Notes under the pieces: model-generated
What the model saw: the letters and a program-made list of their open reading frames with translations, nothing else
Database searches by the model: none
Told to the model about the DNA's origin: nothing
In this document: positions 8,180 to 17,059 of the stretch, piece by piece
Position numbering within the stretch: the first letter of the stretch is position 1
Layout: each line of letters opens with the position of its first letter
Translations under genes and position numbers: made by a program
DNA from: Bacteroidales bacterium
Lineage (GTDB): Bacteria; Bacteroidota; Bacteroidia; Bacteroidales; F082
DNA length: 50,801 nt
Assembly: GCA_017630195.1 (NCBI GenBank)
Contig: JAGBVS010000022.1
Span: forward strand, 1-50,801
Reading direction: 5' to 3'

Positions 8180-8181
8180 TT

Positions 8182-8571
8182 ATGAAATTAGATAAGGAAC
8201 TTTTAGACTCAATAACTCAAAAGGCAAAGGAGAGCCCTCGTTTGAGAATGAATCATAATCTGCATGATTCGTTAGATAGTAAAGTGCAGAGATTGTTCAA
8301 TGCATTGGAACCGGGAACTGTTCTGCCAATACACCGTCATCAGAATACTGACGAGACTTATATTTTAGTCCGTGGCAAAATAGAAGTGATATTCTATGAT
8401 GACGATAAAAATATGACAGACAGATTTGTCATTTGCCAAGAAGAAGGAACTTTCGGAGTACACATTCCTAAAGGCACTTGGCATACTTTGGAAGTATTGG
8501 AGAGTGGCTCCGTTATATTTGAAGTCAAGGAAGGTCCTTATCAGCCGATTTCAGAAAACGATATATTATGA
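8182..8571 (+). CDS. WbuC-family cupin-fold protein
   Basis: 129-residue single-domain cupin. The cupin motif is visible as 'LPIHRHQNTDETYILVRGK' (two His, one Glu, about residues 49-67), with a second half 'GVHIPKGTWHTLEVL' carrying a further His. WbuC proteins are encoded beside fnl genes in E. coli O-antigen loci, and the same association is seen here. Their reaction is not established. Metal-dependent isomerase or stabilising roles in deoxysugar synthesis are suggested by the fold. The gene starts 2 nt after fnlA and overlaps fnlB by 4 nt (ATGA), so it is part of the same translational unit. Confidence 0.85.
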   Translation: MKLDKELLDSITQKAKESPRLRMNHNLHDSLDSKVQRLFNALEPGTVLPIHRHQNTDETYILVRGKIEVIFYDDDKNMTDRFVICQEEGTFGVHIPKGTWHTLEVLESGSVIFEVKEGPYQPISENDIL

Positions 8572-9767
8572 AGATATTAGTGACAGGCGCTAAAGGTTTC
8601 GTCGGTAAAAACCTTGTGGCTCAACTTAAAAACATAAAAGACGGCAAAGCTCGTTGTTATGGCGATATAACCATTGATGCCATTTATGAATATGACATCG
8701 ACAACACCATTGAAGAACTCGACGCATATTGCCGTGACTGCGATTTCGTCTTTAACCTTGCAGGCGTTAATCGTCCTCAGAACCAAGAGGAGTTCATGCA
8801 AGGTAATTTCGGTTTTGCATCTACATTACTCGACACATTGAAGAAACATAAAAACAATTGTCCTGTGATGATAAGCAGTTCCATTCAAGCTACATTGGCT
8901 GGACGCTTCGGTACGTCAGAATATGGCAAGAGCAAGAAGGCCGGTGAAGAGCTGATGTTCCAATATTCAGAAGAAACAGCTGCGAAAGTTCTTGTATATC
9001 GTTTCCCGAACTTATTCGGTAAATGGTGTCGTCCTAATTATAACTCGGCCGTTGCTACATTCTGCAACAATATCGCAAACGATTTGCCAATACAGGTCAA
9101 TGACAGAAGTACAGAGTTAGAGCTTCTTTACATTGACGATTTGGTTGAGGAAATGATAGCAGCATTAAAAGGTGAAGAACATCGTTGTGAATTTGATGGT
9201 GTTGATACAATCTTAACCGATAATGGCAAATATTGCGCTGCTCCAATAACTCATAAGGTAACTTTAGGAGAAATAGTTGATTTGTTGGAATCATTCAAGT
9301 CACAGCCGCAGACACTCATCATTCCGGAGATTTCTTATAATTCTTTCGCCAAGAAATTATATTCGACATATCTCTCATATCTTCCAAAAGAAAAAGTCGC
9401 TTTCCCTTTGAAGATGAACGTTGACGACAGAGGCAGTTTTACAGAGCTTATTAAGTCTGTGAATGTTGGACAAGTCTCTATCAATATTTCAAAGCCAGGA
9501 ATCACCAAGGGTCAGCATTGGCATAATACAAAATGGGAATTCTTCATTGTTGTATCAGGTCATGGACTTATTCAAGAACGTAAAATCGACTCTGACGAGA
9601 TAATAGAATTTGAAGTGAGCGGTGACAAGATTGAAGCTATCCACATGCTCCCAGGATATACACACAACATCATAAACCTTTCTGAAACCGAAAACCTTGT
9701 AACGGTAATGTGGGCCAACGAAGCATTTGACCCAAACAGACCTGATACTTATTTTGAGATAGTATAG
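8568..9767 (+). CDS. fnlB: Bifunctional reductase/cupin of UDP-L-FucNAc synthesis (FnlB/CapF/WbjC type)
   Basis: 399-residue two-domain enzyme. Residues 1 to about 270 form an extended SDR domain with an NAD(P) loop 'GAKGFVGKN' and 'YGKSKKAGE' as the Tyr-x3-Lys catalytic pair. Residues about 280-399 form a cupin domain with 'GQHWHNTKWEFFIVVSG' as metal motif. CapF-type enzymes use the cupin domain for C3 epimerisation and the SDR domain for C4 reduction of the FnlA product, giving UDP-2-acetamido-2,6-dideoxy-L-talose. It overlaps the cupin gene by 4 nt. The next gene in the pathway (fnlC) is displaced by the GxxExxY insertion that begins directly at the fnlB stop. Confidence 0.93.
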   Translation: MKILVTGAKGFVGKNLVAQLKNIKDGKARCYGDITIDAIYEYDIDNTIEELDAYCRDCDFVFNLAGVNRPQNQEEFMQGNFGFASTLLDTLKKHKNNCPVMISSSIQATLAGRFGTSEYGKSKKAGEELMFQYSEETAAKVLVYRFPNLFGKWCRPNYNSAVATFCNNIANDLPIQVNDRSTELELLYIDDLVEEMIAALKGEEHRCEFDGVDTILTDNGKYCAAPITHKVTLGEIVDLLESFKSQPQTLIIPEISYNSFAKKLYSTYLSYLPKEKVAFPLKMNVDDRGSFTELIKSVNVGQVSINISKPGITKGQHWHNTKWEFFIVVSGHGLIQERKIDSDEIIEFEVSGDKIEAIHMLPGYTHNIINLSETENLVTVMWANEAFDPNRPDTYFEIV

Positions 9768-9848
9768 AACCACAGATTACACAGATTACACAAATTATAC
9801 AAATTATACAAACATCTGAGTAATCTGAGCAATCTGTGGTTAAATAGA
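9764..9848. repeat. Left hairpin module flanking the GxxExxY gene
   Basis: Begins with ATAGAAC at the fnlB stop codon and ends with AAATAGAA. Within it, ACAGATTAC-type units read inwards from the left and AATCTG/AATCTGTGGTT units from the right, so CCACAGATT (left) pairs with AATCTGTGG (right). The central part has repeated ACAAATTAT units. It is nearly the same as the module at 10272-10341. Confidence 0.85.
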
Positions 9849-9876
9849 AATAATTTTTACCAAAATTTATTGAAAT

Positions 9877-10269
9877 ATGGATTTATTAAAAGAATTTGGA
9901 TTAAAAGAAAGAGACAAAAAGTCTTACGCCATTATTGGAGCATGTATGGAAGTTCACAAAGTACTTGGTGCTGGATTTTTGGAAAAAGTTTATCAAGATG
10001 CTTTAGAAGTTGAATTTAAACGTCGTAACATTCCGTATGAACGAGAGAAGATGTTTAAAATCGCATATAAAGGTGTTGAACTACAACATGTATTTCAATC
10101 TGATTTTGTATGTTATGACGAGTATATCGTTGAGCTGAAAGCTGTAAAAGAATTAGATGATATTCATAGAGCACAAGTAATAAATTATTTGCATGCTTCT
10201 GGATTAGAACATTCTTTACTAATCAATTTTGGTGAGACATCTTTAAGATATGAACGTTATGTAAATTGA
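9877..10269 (+). CDS. GxxExxY-family protein, PD-(D/E)XK nuclease-like
   Basis: 130-residue protein of the GxxExxY family, named after the motif seen here as G33-F-L-E36-K-V-Y39. Downstream, D76 and E86-x-K88 ('SDFVCYDEYIVELKA') match the D...ExK active-site pattern of PD-(D/E)XK nucleases. The biological role of the family is not known. The gene splits the L-FucNAc pathway genes fnlB and fnlC and is enclosed by two near-identical hairpin repeats, which suggests it was inserted as a cassette. It has no link to sugar metabolism that I can see. It is intact, in the same orientation as the operon, and not obviously different in base composition from the repeats around it. Confidence 0.85.
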   Translation: MDLLKEFGLKERDKKSYAIIGACMEVHKVLGAGFLEKVYQDALEVEFKRRNIPYEREKMFKIAYKGVELQHVFQSDFVCYDEYIVELKAVKELDDIHRAQVINYLHASGLEHSLLINFGETSLRYERYVN

Positions 10270-10271
10270 AT

Positions 10272-10341
10272 AATAGAAACTACAGATTACACAGATTATA
10301 CGAATATCTGTGCAATCTGAGCAATCTGTGGTCAAATAGAA
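10272..10341. repeat. Right hairpin module flanking the GxxExxY gene
   Basis: Second copy of the hairpin module. It begins ATAGAAAC, then two ACAGATTA units. It ends with AATCTGAGC, AATCTGTGGTC and AAATAGAAC. Left and right arms are complementary (CTACAGATT against AATCTGTGG). It is about 70 nt long and ends about 2 nt before the fnlC start. Confidence 0.85.
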
Positions 10342-10342
10342 C

Positions 10343-11530
10343 ATGATTATGAATACTAAAACTAATAATAGTGTCAAATTTGCCGAAAATGGTAAATTGA
10401 AACTTTTGATTATAGTTGGAACGCGTCCGGAGATTATCCGTCTTGCAGCAGTAATAAATAAATGTAGAAAATACTTTGACGTGGTTCTTGCTCATACAGG
10501 ACAAAACTACGATTATAATCTTAACGGTGTTTTCTTTAAAGATTTGAAATTAGCTGATCCGGAAGTATATTTAGACGCAGTAGGTGACGACCTCGGCGCA
10601 ACTATGGGAAACATCATCGACAAGAGTTATAAGTTGATGGTTCAGATAAAGCCTGATGCAGTTCTCGTCCTTGGTGACACAAATTCATGTTTGAGTGTTA
10701 TAGGTGCCAAACGTTTACACATTCCTATTTTCCACATGGAGGCAGGCAACAGATGCTTCGATGAGTGTCTTCCAGAAGAAACAAACAGACGTATTGTTGA
10801 TATTATCTCTGACGTGAATATCTGTTATTCAGAACATGCAAGAAGATATCTTAATGCAAGTAGCGTTGCTCCGCAGCGTACTTACGTAAGCGGTTCTCCT
10901 ATGGCAGAAGTGCTGCACAACAATTTGGCAGATATTGAAGCAAGCGATGTACATCAAAGATTGGGCTTAGAAAAAGGAAAATATATTTTATTATCTGCAC
11001 ACCGTGAAGAAAACATTGATACAGAGAAAAACTTCACATCATTGTTCAATGCAATAAATGCGATGGCAGAAAAATACGATATGCCGATATTATACAGCTG
11101 TCACCCACGTTCCCGCAACAGATTGGCAGCATCAGGATTCAAATTAGACCCAAGAGTCATTCAACACGAACCGTTAGGATTCCATGATTACAACTGCTTA
11201 CAGATGAATGCTTTTGCTGTTGTTTCGGATTCAGGAACATTGCCAGAAGAAAGTTCATTCTTCACAAGTGTTGGACATTCGTTCCCTGCAGTATGTATAA
11301 GAACATCTACAGAACGTCCTGAAGCATTGGATAAAGGCTGCTTCATCTTGGCAGGCATCAACGAACACGACCTTTTGCAAGCCGTTGACACAGCAGTAGA
11401 GATGGTAAGAGAAGGAGACAACGGCATCCCTGTCCCAAATTACGTTGACGAAAATGTCTCAACAAAAGTCGTGAAGCTTATCCAAAGTTACACAGGAGTA
11501 GTTAATAAAATGGTGTGGAGGAAAGAATAG
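10343..11530 (+). CDS. fnlC: UDP-2-acetamido-sugar 2-epimerase (FnlC/CapG/WbjD type)
   Basis: 395-residue non-hydrolysing UDP-GlcNAc 2-epimerase-like enzyme. The N-terminal 'IIVGTRPEIIRLAAV' is the family signature. 'LVLGDTNSCL' and 'HMEAGNRCFDECLPEETNRRI' form the nucleotide-sugar and catalytic region, and 'SDSGTLPEESSF' near residue 300 binds UDP. In the L-FucNAc pathway this third step converts the L-talose intermediate to UDP-L-FucNAc. Together with fnlA and fnlB the pathway is complete here. ATG at 10343 is used; a second ATG two codons later is equally possible. The gene directly follows the right hairpin module. Confidence 0.92.
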   Translation: MIMNTKTNNSVKFAENGKLKLLIIVGTRPEIIRLAAVINKCRKYFDVVLAHTGQNYDYNLNGVFFKDLKLADPEVYLDAVGDDLGATMGNIIDKSYKLMVQIKPDAVLVLGDTNSCLSVIGAKRLHIPIFHMEAGNRCFDECLPEETNRRIVDIISDVNICYSEHARRYLNASSVAPQRTYVSGSPMAEVLHNNLADIEASDVHQRLGLEKGKYILLSAHREENIDTEKNFTSLFNAINAMAEKYDMPILYSCHPRSRNRLAASGFKLDPRVIQHEPLGFHDYNCLQMNAFAVVSDSGTLPEESSFFTSVGHSFPAVCIRTSTERPEALDKGCFILAGINEHDLLQAVDTAVEMVREGDNGIPVPNYVDENVSTKVVKLIQSYTGVVNKMVWRKE

Positions 11531-11656
11531 GGGGATATTAAAAAATATAAACAAAACCTTTCTAAAACATAAAAATTGATAAATGTAATTATTTCACAAA
11601 TGTAGTATAATGCGAAATAAATAAAACGTATTATAGAAATAGCTCGATTAATTATT

Positions 11657-12775
11657 ATGCATATAAATTTATTTTTAATACCTTTTATCGTTATCATAGG
11701 TCTTTTACTTCTTATGAAGGATACAAAAAGTACTCGTCTATGGTATATTGTAATTTGTAGTATTACGTTAATTCTTATTGCATCTTTACGTAATACAGTG
11801 TGGATGACTGAAATTTATGCAATAGATTCGCAGAGATACAAAGAATTATTTGAAAGTATTTTTGAGATGAGTTGGAAAGACTTGAAGCAAGTTTTCTATA
11901 TGCGTTATGTTATGTGGGATGGTGATTATGATGTGGGCTATTTGGTGCTAAATAAGTTAGTAAGTCTGGTTACACATGAATATTGGATATTCTCTATATT
12001 AGCCAATTTAATATTCTTTATTCCATTTGGAATAATTCTCTATCGTTATACGACAAATATACTGCAAATTATGTTTGCATTTGTTTTTTATATAGCTCTT
12101 GTTCAAGTATTCTTATTTGCTGGAGCTAGACAAATTTTTGCTATAGGTTTTGATTTGATGGCATTGCTTTCTATTATTGATAGAAAAAAAATATGTGCTA
12201 TTTTATTCTTTTTAGTAGGTATTATTCTTCATTTATCATCTGTCCTTTTTATTATACCATTATTGATGATATGGTATAATATAGAGCCTCAAAAAATTAA
12301 ACTTATTCATATTATATGTTTTTTCTTGTTGCCTATTGTGTTTATGTTCCCTAATCAATTGATAATGCTAATGGGAAATGCTTTAAACATGGAAAGATAT
12401 GTTGGCTATGGCGAAGGTACTATACAAGGTGGAGTAGGAACCTTTATTTTTATGATAGAAGTGTTGTCCCTATTTTGTTTGATTGCCATAAAGAAAAAAA
12501 ATATGTTAGCTAATAAATCGATAAAATATTTTTATGTTATGGCACCGTTACTGACTTTATCTGCTCCACTGATTATTAGTAATGGCGCTATGATTAGAAT
12601 ATCTCTATATTTTCATCTTTTTCTTTCAATTTTGGTGCCATATGCAATAGAAGGTTTTGCAGGAAAGAAAAATAGATATTTCATGTATTTCCTATTGGTT
12701 TTTTTATTGTCTTTTATGACATTAAAAGGAGGAGGCGTATGGTATTATTTTTTCTGGCAAGATATTCCTATATAA
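11657..12775 (+). CDS. EpsG/Wzy-like polysaccharide polymerase
   Basis: 372-residue integral membrane protein with about ten hydrophobic segments spread over the whole length. It resembles the EpsG family of Wzy-type polymerases. An acidic and aromatic loop follows the first two helices ('AIDSQRYKELFESIF', then 'DYDVGYLVLNKLVSL'), and 'FAGARQIFAIGFDLMAL' carries the conserved Arg. Such proteins join lipid-linked repeat units at the outer face of the inner membrane. It stands next to a Wzx-type flippase, as expected in a Wzx/Wzy locus. Sequence similarity in this family is low, so the call rests on topology, the loop pattern and context. From here on the DNA is visibly more AT-rich. Confidence 0.78.
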   Translation: MHINLFLIPFIVIIGLLLLMKDTKSTRLWYIVICSITLILIASLRNTVWMTEIYAIDSQRYKELFESIFEMSWKDLKQVFYMRYVMWDGDYDVGYLVLNKLVSLVTHEYWIFSILANLIFFIPFGIILYRYTTNILQIMFAFVFYIALVQVFLFAGARQIFAIGFDLMALLSIIDRKKICAILFFLVGIILHLSSVLFIIPLLMIWYNIEPQKIKLIHIICFFLLPIVFMFPNQLIMLMGNALNMERYVGYGEGTIQGGVGTFIFMIEVLSLFCLIAIKKKNMLANKSIKYFYVMAPLLTLSAPLIISNGAMIRISLYFHLFLSILVPYAIEGFAGKKNRYFMYFLLVFLLSFMTLKGGGVWYYFFWQDIPI

Positions 12776-12788
12776 TCGATTAGTAGTT

Positions 12789-14321
12789 ATGTCCATGATT
12801 AATAATAAACGTATTATTCGTAATACTATATTATTATATATACGAATGATATTATTGATGATTATAACTCTATATACTTCAAGAGTTATATTGTCTGTTT
12901 TAGGTGTGACCGATTATGGTATATATAGTTTGGTTGGTGGAGTTATCTCATTGTTTTCGTTTGTTAGCAATTCAATAGTTACATCAATACAACGATATTT
13001 TAATGTGGCCTTGGGTGAAAATGATGAAGAAAAATATCTAAGAATATATGTAATGGGAATAAATATGATTATTATATTTTCATTATTGTTATTATTCATT
13101 GGTGAAACAATTGGTTTATGGTTTATTAATAATAGGATAAATATTCCGGAAGGAAGAGAGTATGCTGTAATTTGGGTATATCAGATATCATTGTTCACAT
13201 TGATTATACAATTGTTTAGAAGTCCAAATAATGCAACAATAATTGCATATGAAAAGATGGATTTTTATGCATATTTGAGTATCATTGAGGTTTTATTTAA
13301 GTTGGCAATAGTATATTTGTTACAAATATTTAATGCAGATAAATTGATATTATATGTGACATTTTATCTATTAGTTACAATAATCATAAATATTATATAT
13401 AAATTATATTGTGTAAGGCATTTTAACGCTTGTAGATACAAGTTATTATGGGATAAATTATTGCTAAAAAAACTACTTTCATTTTCAGGATGGTCCTTGT
13501 TAAGTAATGGAACTAGAACTGTTACTATGCAAGGAGAAAATATCTTTCTGAATCAAAATTATTCTGTAAGTGTTAATGCTGCTAGAGGGATTGCAGCTCA
13601 AGTTTATAATGCAGTAAATATTTTTTTAACAAATTTTCAAACGGCGTTTAGACCACAGTTAATAAAAACATATGCAGTTGGGGAAATGGAACAACATTAC
13701 AATTTGTTATATCGTTCCTCAAAATTTTCATTTTACTTATTATTAACATTAGCTATTCCTATAATTTATAATTTAGATTTAATATTAGACTTATGGTTAG
13801 TTGAAGTGCCAGCATTCACTAAAGAATTTTGTATATTTGTTTTATTTGCATATCTCGTAGATGCATTGGCAATGCCATTATGGATATCAATATCTGCTAA
13901 TGGGAATATTAGAAATATACAGATTTCTATATCTGTTGTTTTTATAATTCAATTAGTTGCAAGTTATTTTGCATTAAAAGCAAAATATCCGCCATATATT
14001 GTATCAGTTTTTATATTATTAAGTCATAGCATACATTTAATATTTTACTTGTATTATTGCATAAAACAATGTGAGTTAAAACTAATAGATTATGTGAAAA
14101 AGGTAATCATGCCATTAATACCTGTTACTATTTTATCTTTGTTAATTACATACACAATATCTTTAAATACTTGTAATAATATATACATGTCGTTTGCATG
14201 TATGTTTATGGAAGTGTTAAGTATTATACTTGTGATATGGATTGTAGGAATAGATAAACAAGAGAAACAGTATCTTAAAAATTTAATGTACTCGATTTTT
14301 ATTAAATTAAAAGTAAAATAA
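12789..14321 (+). CDS. Wzx-like lipid-linked oligosaccharide flippase
   Basis: 510-residue membrane protein with about 12-14 hydrophobic segments. The N-terminal pattern 'RMILLMIITLYTSRVILSVLGVTDYGIYSLVGG' (ends RMILLMI and YGIYSLVGG) is typical of the polysaccharide transporter (MOP/MATE-like) superfamily in Bacteroidales O-antigen and capsule loci. Also typical is 'GWSLLSNGTRTVTMQGENIFLNQ' at mid-length. It would move undecaprenyl-linked repeat units across the inner membrane. It follows the polymerase gene after 13 nt. Very AT-rich codon use, like its neighbours up to 22 kb. Confidence 0.88.
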   Translation: MSMINNKRIIRNTILLYIRMILLMIITLYTSRVILSVLGVTDYGIYSLVGGVISLFSFVSNSIVTSIQRYFNVALGENDEEKYLRIYVMGINMIIIFSLLLLFIGETIGLWFINNRINIPEGREYAVIWVYQISLFTLIIQLFRSPNNATIIAYEKMDFYAYLSIIEVLFKLAIVYLLQIFNADKLILYVTFYLLVTIIINIIYKLYCVRHFNACRYKLLWDKLLLKKLLSFSGWSLLSNGTRTVTMQGENIFLNQNYSVSVNAARGIAAQVYNAVNIFLTNFQTAFRPQLIKTYAVGEMEQHYNLLYRSSKFSFYLLLTLAIPIIYNLDLILDLWLVEVPAFTKEFCIFVLFAYLVDALAMPLWISISANGNIRNIQISISVVFIIQLVASYFALKAKYPPYIVSVFILLSHSIHLIFYLYYCIKQCELKLIDYVKKVIMPLIPVTILSLLITYTISLNTCNNIYMSFACMFMEVLSIILVIWIVGIDKQEKQYLKNLMYSIFIKLKVK

Positions 14322-14425
14322 ATTCTATATAAAAACGAGTGTAATGTAACATTGTGCTTGTGGATTTAAAAACTCAAATGGTTTAGAATTTGCAGGTTAC
14401 ATACTTTTTATTAATAATTTAAATC

Positions 14426-15670
14426 ATGACGGTATTAGAAATCAATGCTACATGTGGACGAGGAAGCACAGGCGTTATTGTTGAAGAAATAGCTGATGTA
14501 TTACGTTCGCAAGACCATAATTGTTATATAGCTTATGGTCAAGGAACAACTTCTTACGATAAATCATATAAGATTGGTGGAAAAATTGAAAATAAATTTC
14601 ATGGGCTGATAAATACAAGAATATTTGGACAAGAAGGAACAGGAACCTTATGTGGGACTCGTAAATTCATCAAGTGGATAGATTCTATCAATCCAGACAT
14701 AATTCATATTCATACTCTACATAGTAATTTTTTGAATTATAAAATTTTTTTTAACTATTTGAGAAATCGTAAAATTCCAGTCGTTTGGTCATTTTTCGAT
14801 TGTTGGCCATTTACAGGTAAATGCACTCATTTTGTCGCTAACGGTTGTAGGAATTGGGAAGTTGATAAAGGTTGTAACGGACATTGTCCGCAGTTGTATT
14901 CTTCTGGTCCCAAAACATGGCTTTTTGATAAAACAGCGAAGATGTATGCTTTTAAAAAACAGTGGTTTCAATCTTTAGATAGTTTGGATATTATTGTTTG
15001 TTCGAATTGGCTGAAAAGTGAAGTAGAAAAGTCTTTTTTTACAAAAAGACCAATTCATATGATTTATAATTGGATAGATCCAAATAAATTTAAAGAGATA
15101 CATGATGATTCAATTTATGAATGTTATGGATTAGATCCTGCTAAAAAGATGATAATAAGTGTAAGTGCTTTTTGGAGTGATGATACAACACGATTCAATG
15201 ATGCAGTACGTTTAGCAGAAATTCTTCCACAAGATTATCAATTGGTGCTAGTTGGTAAAAAAACAACACAGAAACCACTTAGAAATAATATGATTCATAT
15301 AGATTTTGTTAATGGAACGGATGAGTTGTCTAAATTGTATTCTGCGGCACATGCATTTGTTGGTTTCTCTGTGGAAGATACTTTTGGAAAGGTGTTCGCA
15401 GAAGCAATGTTATGTGGTACACCTGTTATAGTATTTAATTCCACTGCGTGTCCAGAGGTCGTCGGTGATGTTGGTTATGCTGTTGCACCTCATGATGTGA
15501 GTGCTATGTTAGATAAAGTAGTAGAGATTGAGAGGAATGGAAGGGATTACTATAGCGAACGTGCTAAGTCACTTGTAAAATCTCAATATAGTTATGAAAA
15601 AAATGTAGGAAAATATCTAAAAGTATATGAAAATATTCTTGAAAAGGAATCTGTAATTATTCAAAAATAA
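14426..15670 (+). CDS. Family 4-type glycosyltransferase (WcaC-like)
   Basis: 414-residue GT-B fold glycosyltransferase. The N-terminal acceptor domain starts 'VLEINATCGRGSTGVIVEEIA' (ends VLEINATCG, GVIVEEIA) and includes 'DIIHIHTLHSNFLNY'. A cysteine-rich insert 'FTGKCTHFVANGCRNW...GCNGHCPQ' is typical of the WcaC/colanic-acid type subgroup. The C-terminal donor domain has 'GFSVEDTFGKVFAEAMLCGTPV', where the E-x7-E pattern binds the nucleotide sugar. It adds one sugar to the repeat unit; donor and linkage cannot be read from sequence. A gap of 104 nt separates it from the flippase. Confidence 0.9.
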   Translation: MTVLEINATCGRGSTGVIVEEIADVLRSQDHNCYIAYGQGTTSYDKSYKIGGKIENKFHGLINTRIFGQEGTGTLCGTRKFIKWIDSINPDIIHIHTLHSNFLNYKIFFNYLRNRKIPVVWSFFDCWPFTGKCTHFVANGCRNWEVDKGCNGHCPQLYSSGPKTWLFDKTAKMYAFKKQWFQSLDSLDIIVCSNWLKSEVEKSFFTKRPIHMIYNWIDPNKFKEIHDDSIYECYGLDPAKKMIISVSAFWSDDTTRFNDAVRLAEILPQDYQLVLVGKKTTQKPLRNNMIHIDFVNGTDELSKLYSAAHAFVGFSVEDTFGKVFAEAMLCGTPVIVFNSTACPEVVGDVGYAVAPHDVSAMLDKVVEIERNGRDYYSERAKSLVKSQYSYEKNVGKYLKVYENILEKESVIIQK

Positions 15671-15758
15671 TCAATATCTATAATAAAGATAAACATTCAA
15701 TATTAGTAACAAAAAGAGTATTTTTAGTATTTTAACTGTATATTCAAATAAAATAATA

Positions 15759-17054
15759 ATGAATCAGGTTTTCCCTAAAATTCTTGTTATTTCTCGTAGT
15801 GTTTGGGATGATTCCAAGGGTACATCCAGTACGTTGTCAAATATATTCTGTAACTATAATCCAGAACAGTTGTCTTGTATTTATATTGAGACGAAAAAGC
15901 CAAATACAAAAATATGTAATACATTTTTCCAGATTTCAGAAATTTCTTTAATTAAGAAAATATTTAAATGGAATACAAAAACAGGACAAGAGATTAATTC
16001 TGAATATATAGAAAGCGATTCGTTGGCAAAGATGGAAGCTTCTACTATGAATTATGTTAGACACCATAGATCATTTTTCTATACATTTTTAAGAGAGATT
16101 TTGTGGGCATTTAATGGATGGAAATCAAAAGAGTTAAAGGCATTCGTTAAGAAAGTTAATCCGGATATAATATGGGCCGATGGCTCTCCGCTAATACTAA
16201 TGAACAGATTGTCAAAATATATAACAAAACTGACAAGAAAACCATATTGTGTGTATGAGATGGATGATGTATATACATATAAAATTAGTAATCATAATCC
16301 ATTTAGATATATTTATAAATATTTCTTGAGAAAGAATGTTTCACAATTAATTACAAACTCAAGCCAATTGTTTGTAATTAGCCCTAAAATGAAAACAGAA
16401 TACGACGAAATATTTAATGTTAATAGTAAAATTCTTACTAAGGGTATTGATTATTCTGATAAAGAATTTAAACCATATAAAGTTGTTGAACCAATAAAGA
16501 TGGTATATATGGGGCAAATAATTTATGACAGATTATCTGTATTGCAAGAATTAGGAAAAATTATAGATGACATAAACGTAAATAGTAAAAAAATACAATT
16601 AGATATATACACCAATAATCATATAGAAGAAGAAATAAAATCATCTATTAGTCGGAAAGGAAATGTTAAGTTCAATGAACCTGTACCATACGATATGGTT
16701 GCTAAAGTTATTGATGAACATGATGTCGTAGTGTATGTAGAGTCTTTAAACAAGCAATATGAGCATGTGGCACGATTATCATTTTCGACAAAAATTACTG
16801 ACTATTTGGCAAGTGGTAAATGTGTTTTGGCTATAGGACCGAAGAATATTGCTCCAATTGAATATCTTAAAAATGAAGATGCAGCTATAGTCGCAAATAA
16901 TTATGATGAAATGAGGAGAATTCTTGTAGCAGATAATTTACCTAAATTAATTGAAGAATATTCAATGAAAGGTTTTTATTGTGGTTTGAAGAACCATAAT
17001 AAAAAAGATATAGATAAGATGGTTGTTAATATATTGATGGATCTAAATAAATAA
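15759..17054 (+). CDS. GT-B fold glycosyltransferase
   Basis: 431-residue protein with the two-domain look of GT4-like transferases but a less typical sequence. The N-terminal part begins 'KILVISRSVWDDSKGTSSTL' and contains 'NPDIIWADGSPLILMNRL'. The C-terminal part has 'IKMVYMGQIIYDRLSVLQEL', 'YVESLNKQYEHVARLSFSTK' and 'DYLASGKCVLAIGP', similar to donor-site regions of family 4 enzymes. It stands between two clear glycosyltransferases in the polysaccharide locus and is probably responsible for one linkage of the repeat unit. The donor is unknown. The start follows an 88-nt AT-rich gap. Confidence 0.82.
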   Translation: MNQVFPKILVISRSVWDDSKGTSSTLSNIFCNYNPEQLSCIYIETKKPNTKICNTFFQISEISLIKKIFKWNTKTGQEINSEYIESDSLAKMEASTMNYVRHHRSFFYTFLREILWAFNGWKSKELKAFVKKVNPDIIWADGSPLILMNRLSKYITKLTRKPYCVYEMDDVYTYKISNHNPFRYIYKYFLRKNVSQLITNSSQLFVISPKMKTEYDEIFNVNSKILTKGIDYSDKEFKPYKVVEPIKMVYMGQIIYDRLSVLQELGKIIDDINVNSKKIQLDIYTNNHIEEEIKSSISRKGNVKFNEPVPYDMVAKVIDEHDVVVYVESLNKQYEHVARLSFSTKITDYLASGKCVLAIGPKNIAPIEYLKNEDAAIVANNYDEMRRILVADNLPKLIEEYSMKGFYCGLKNHNKKDIDKMVVNILMDLNK

Positions 17055-17059
17055 TAACA

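Noticed and set aside
9764-10341. Classical insertion sequence or transposon
   Set aside because: No transposase, integrase or long terminal inverted repeats; only short hairpin modules around a nuclease-like gene.
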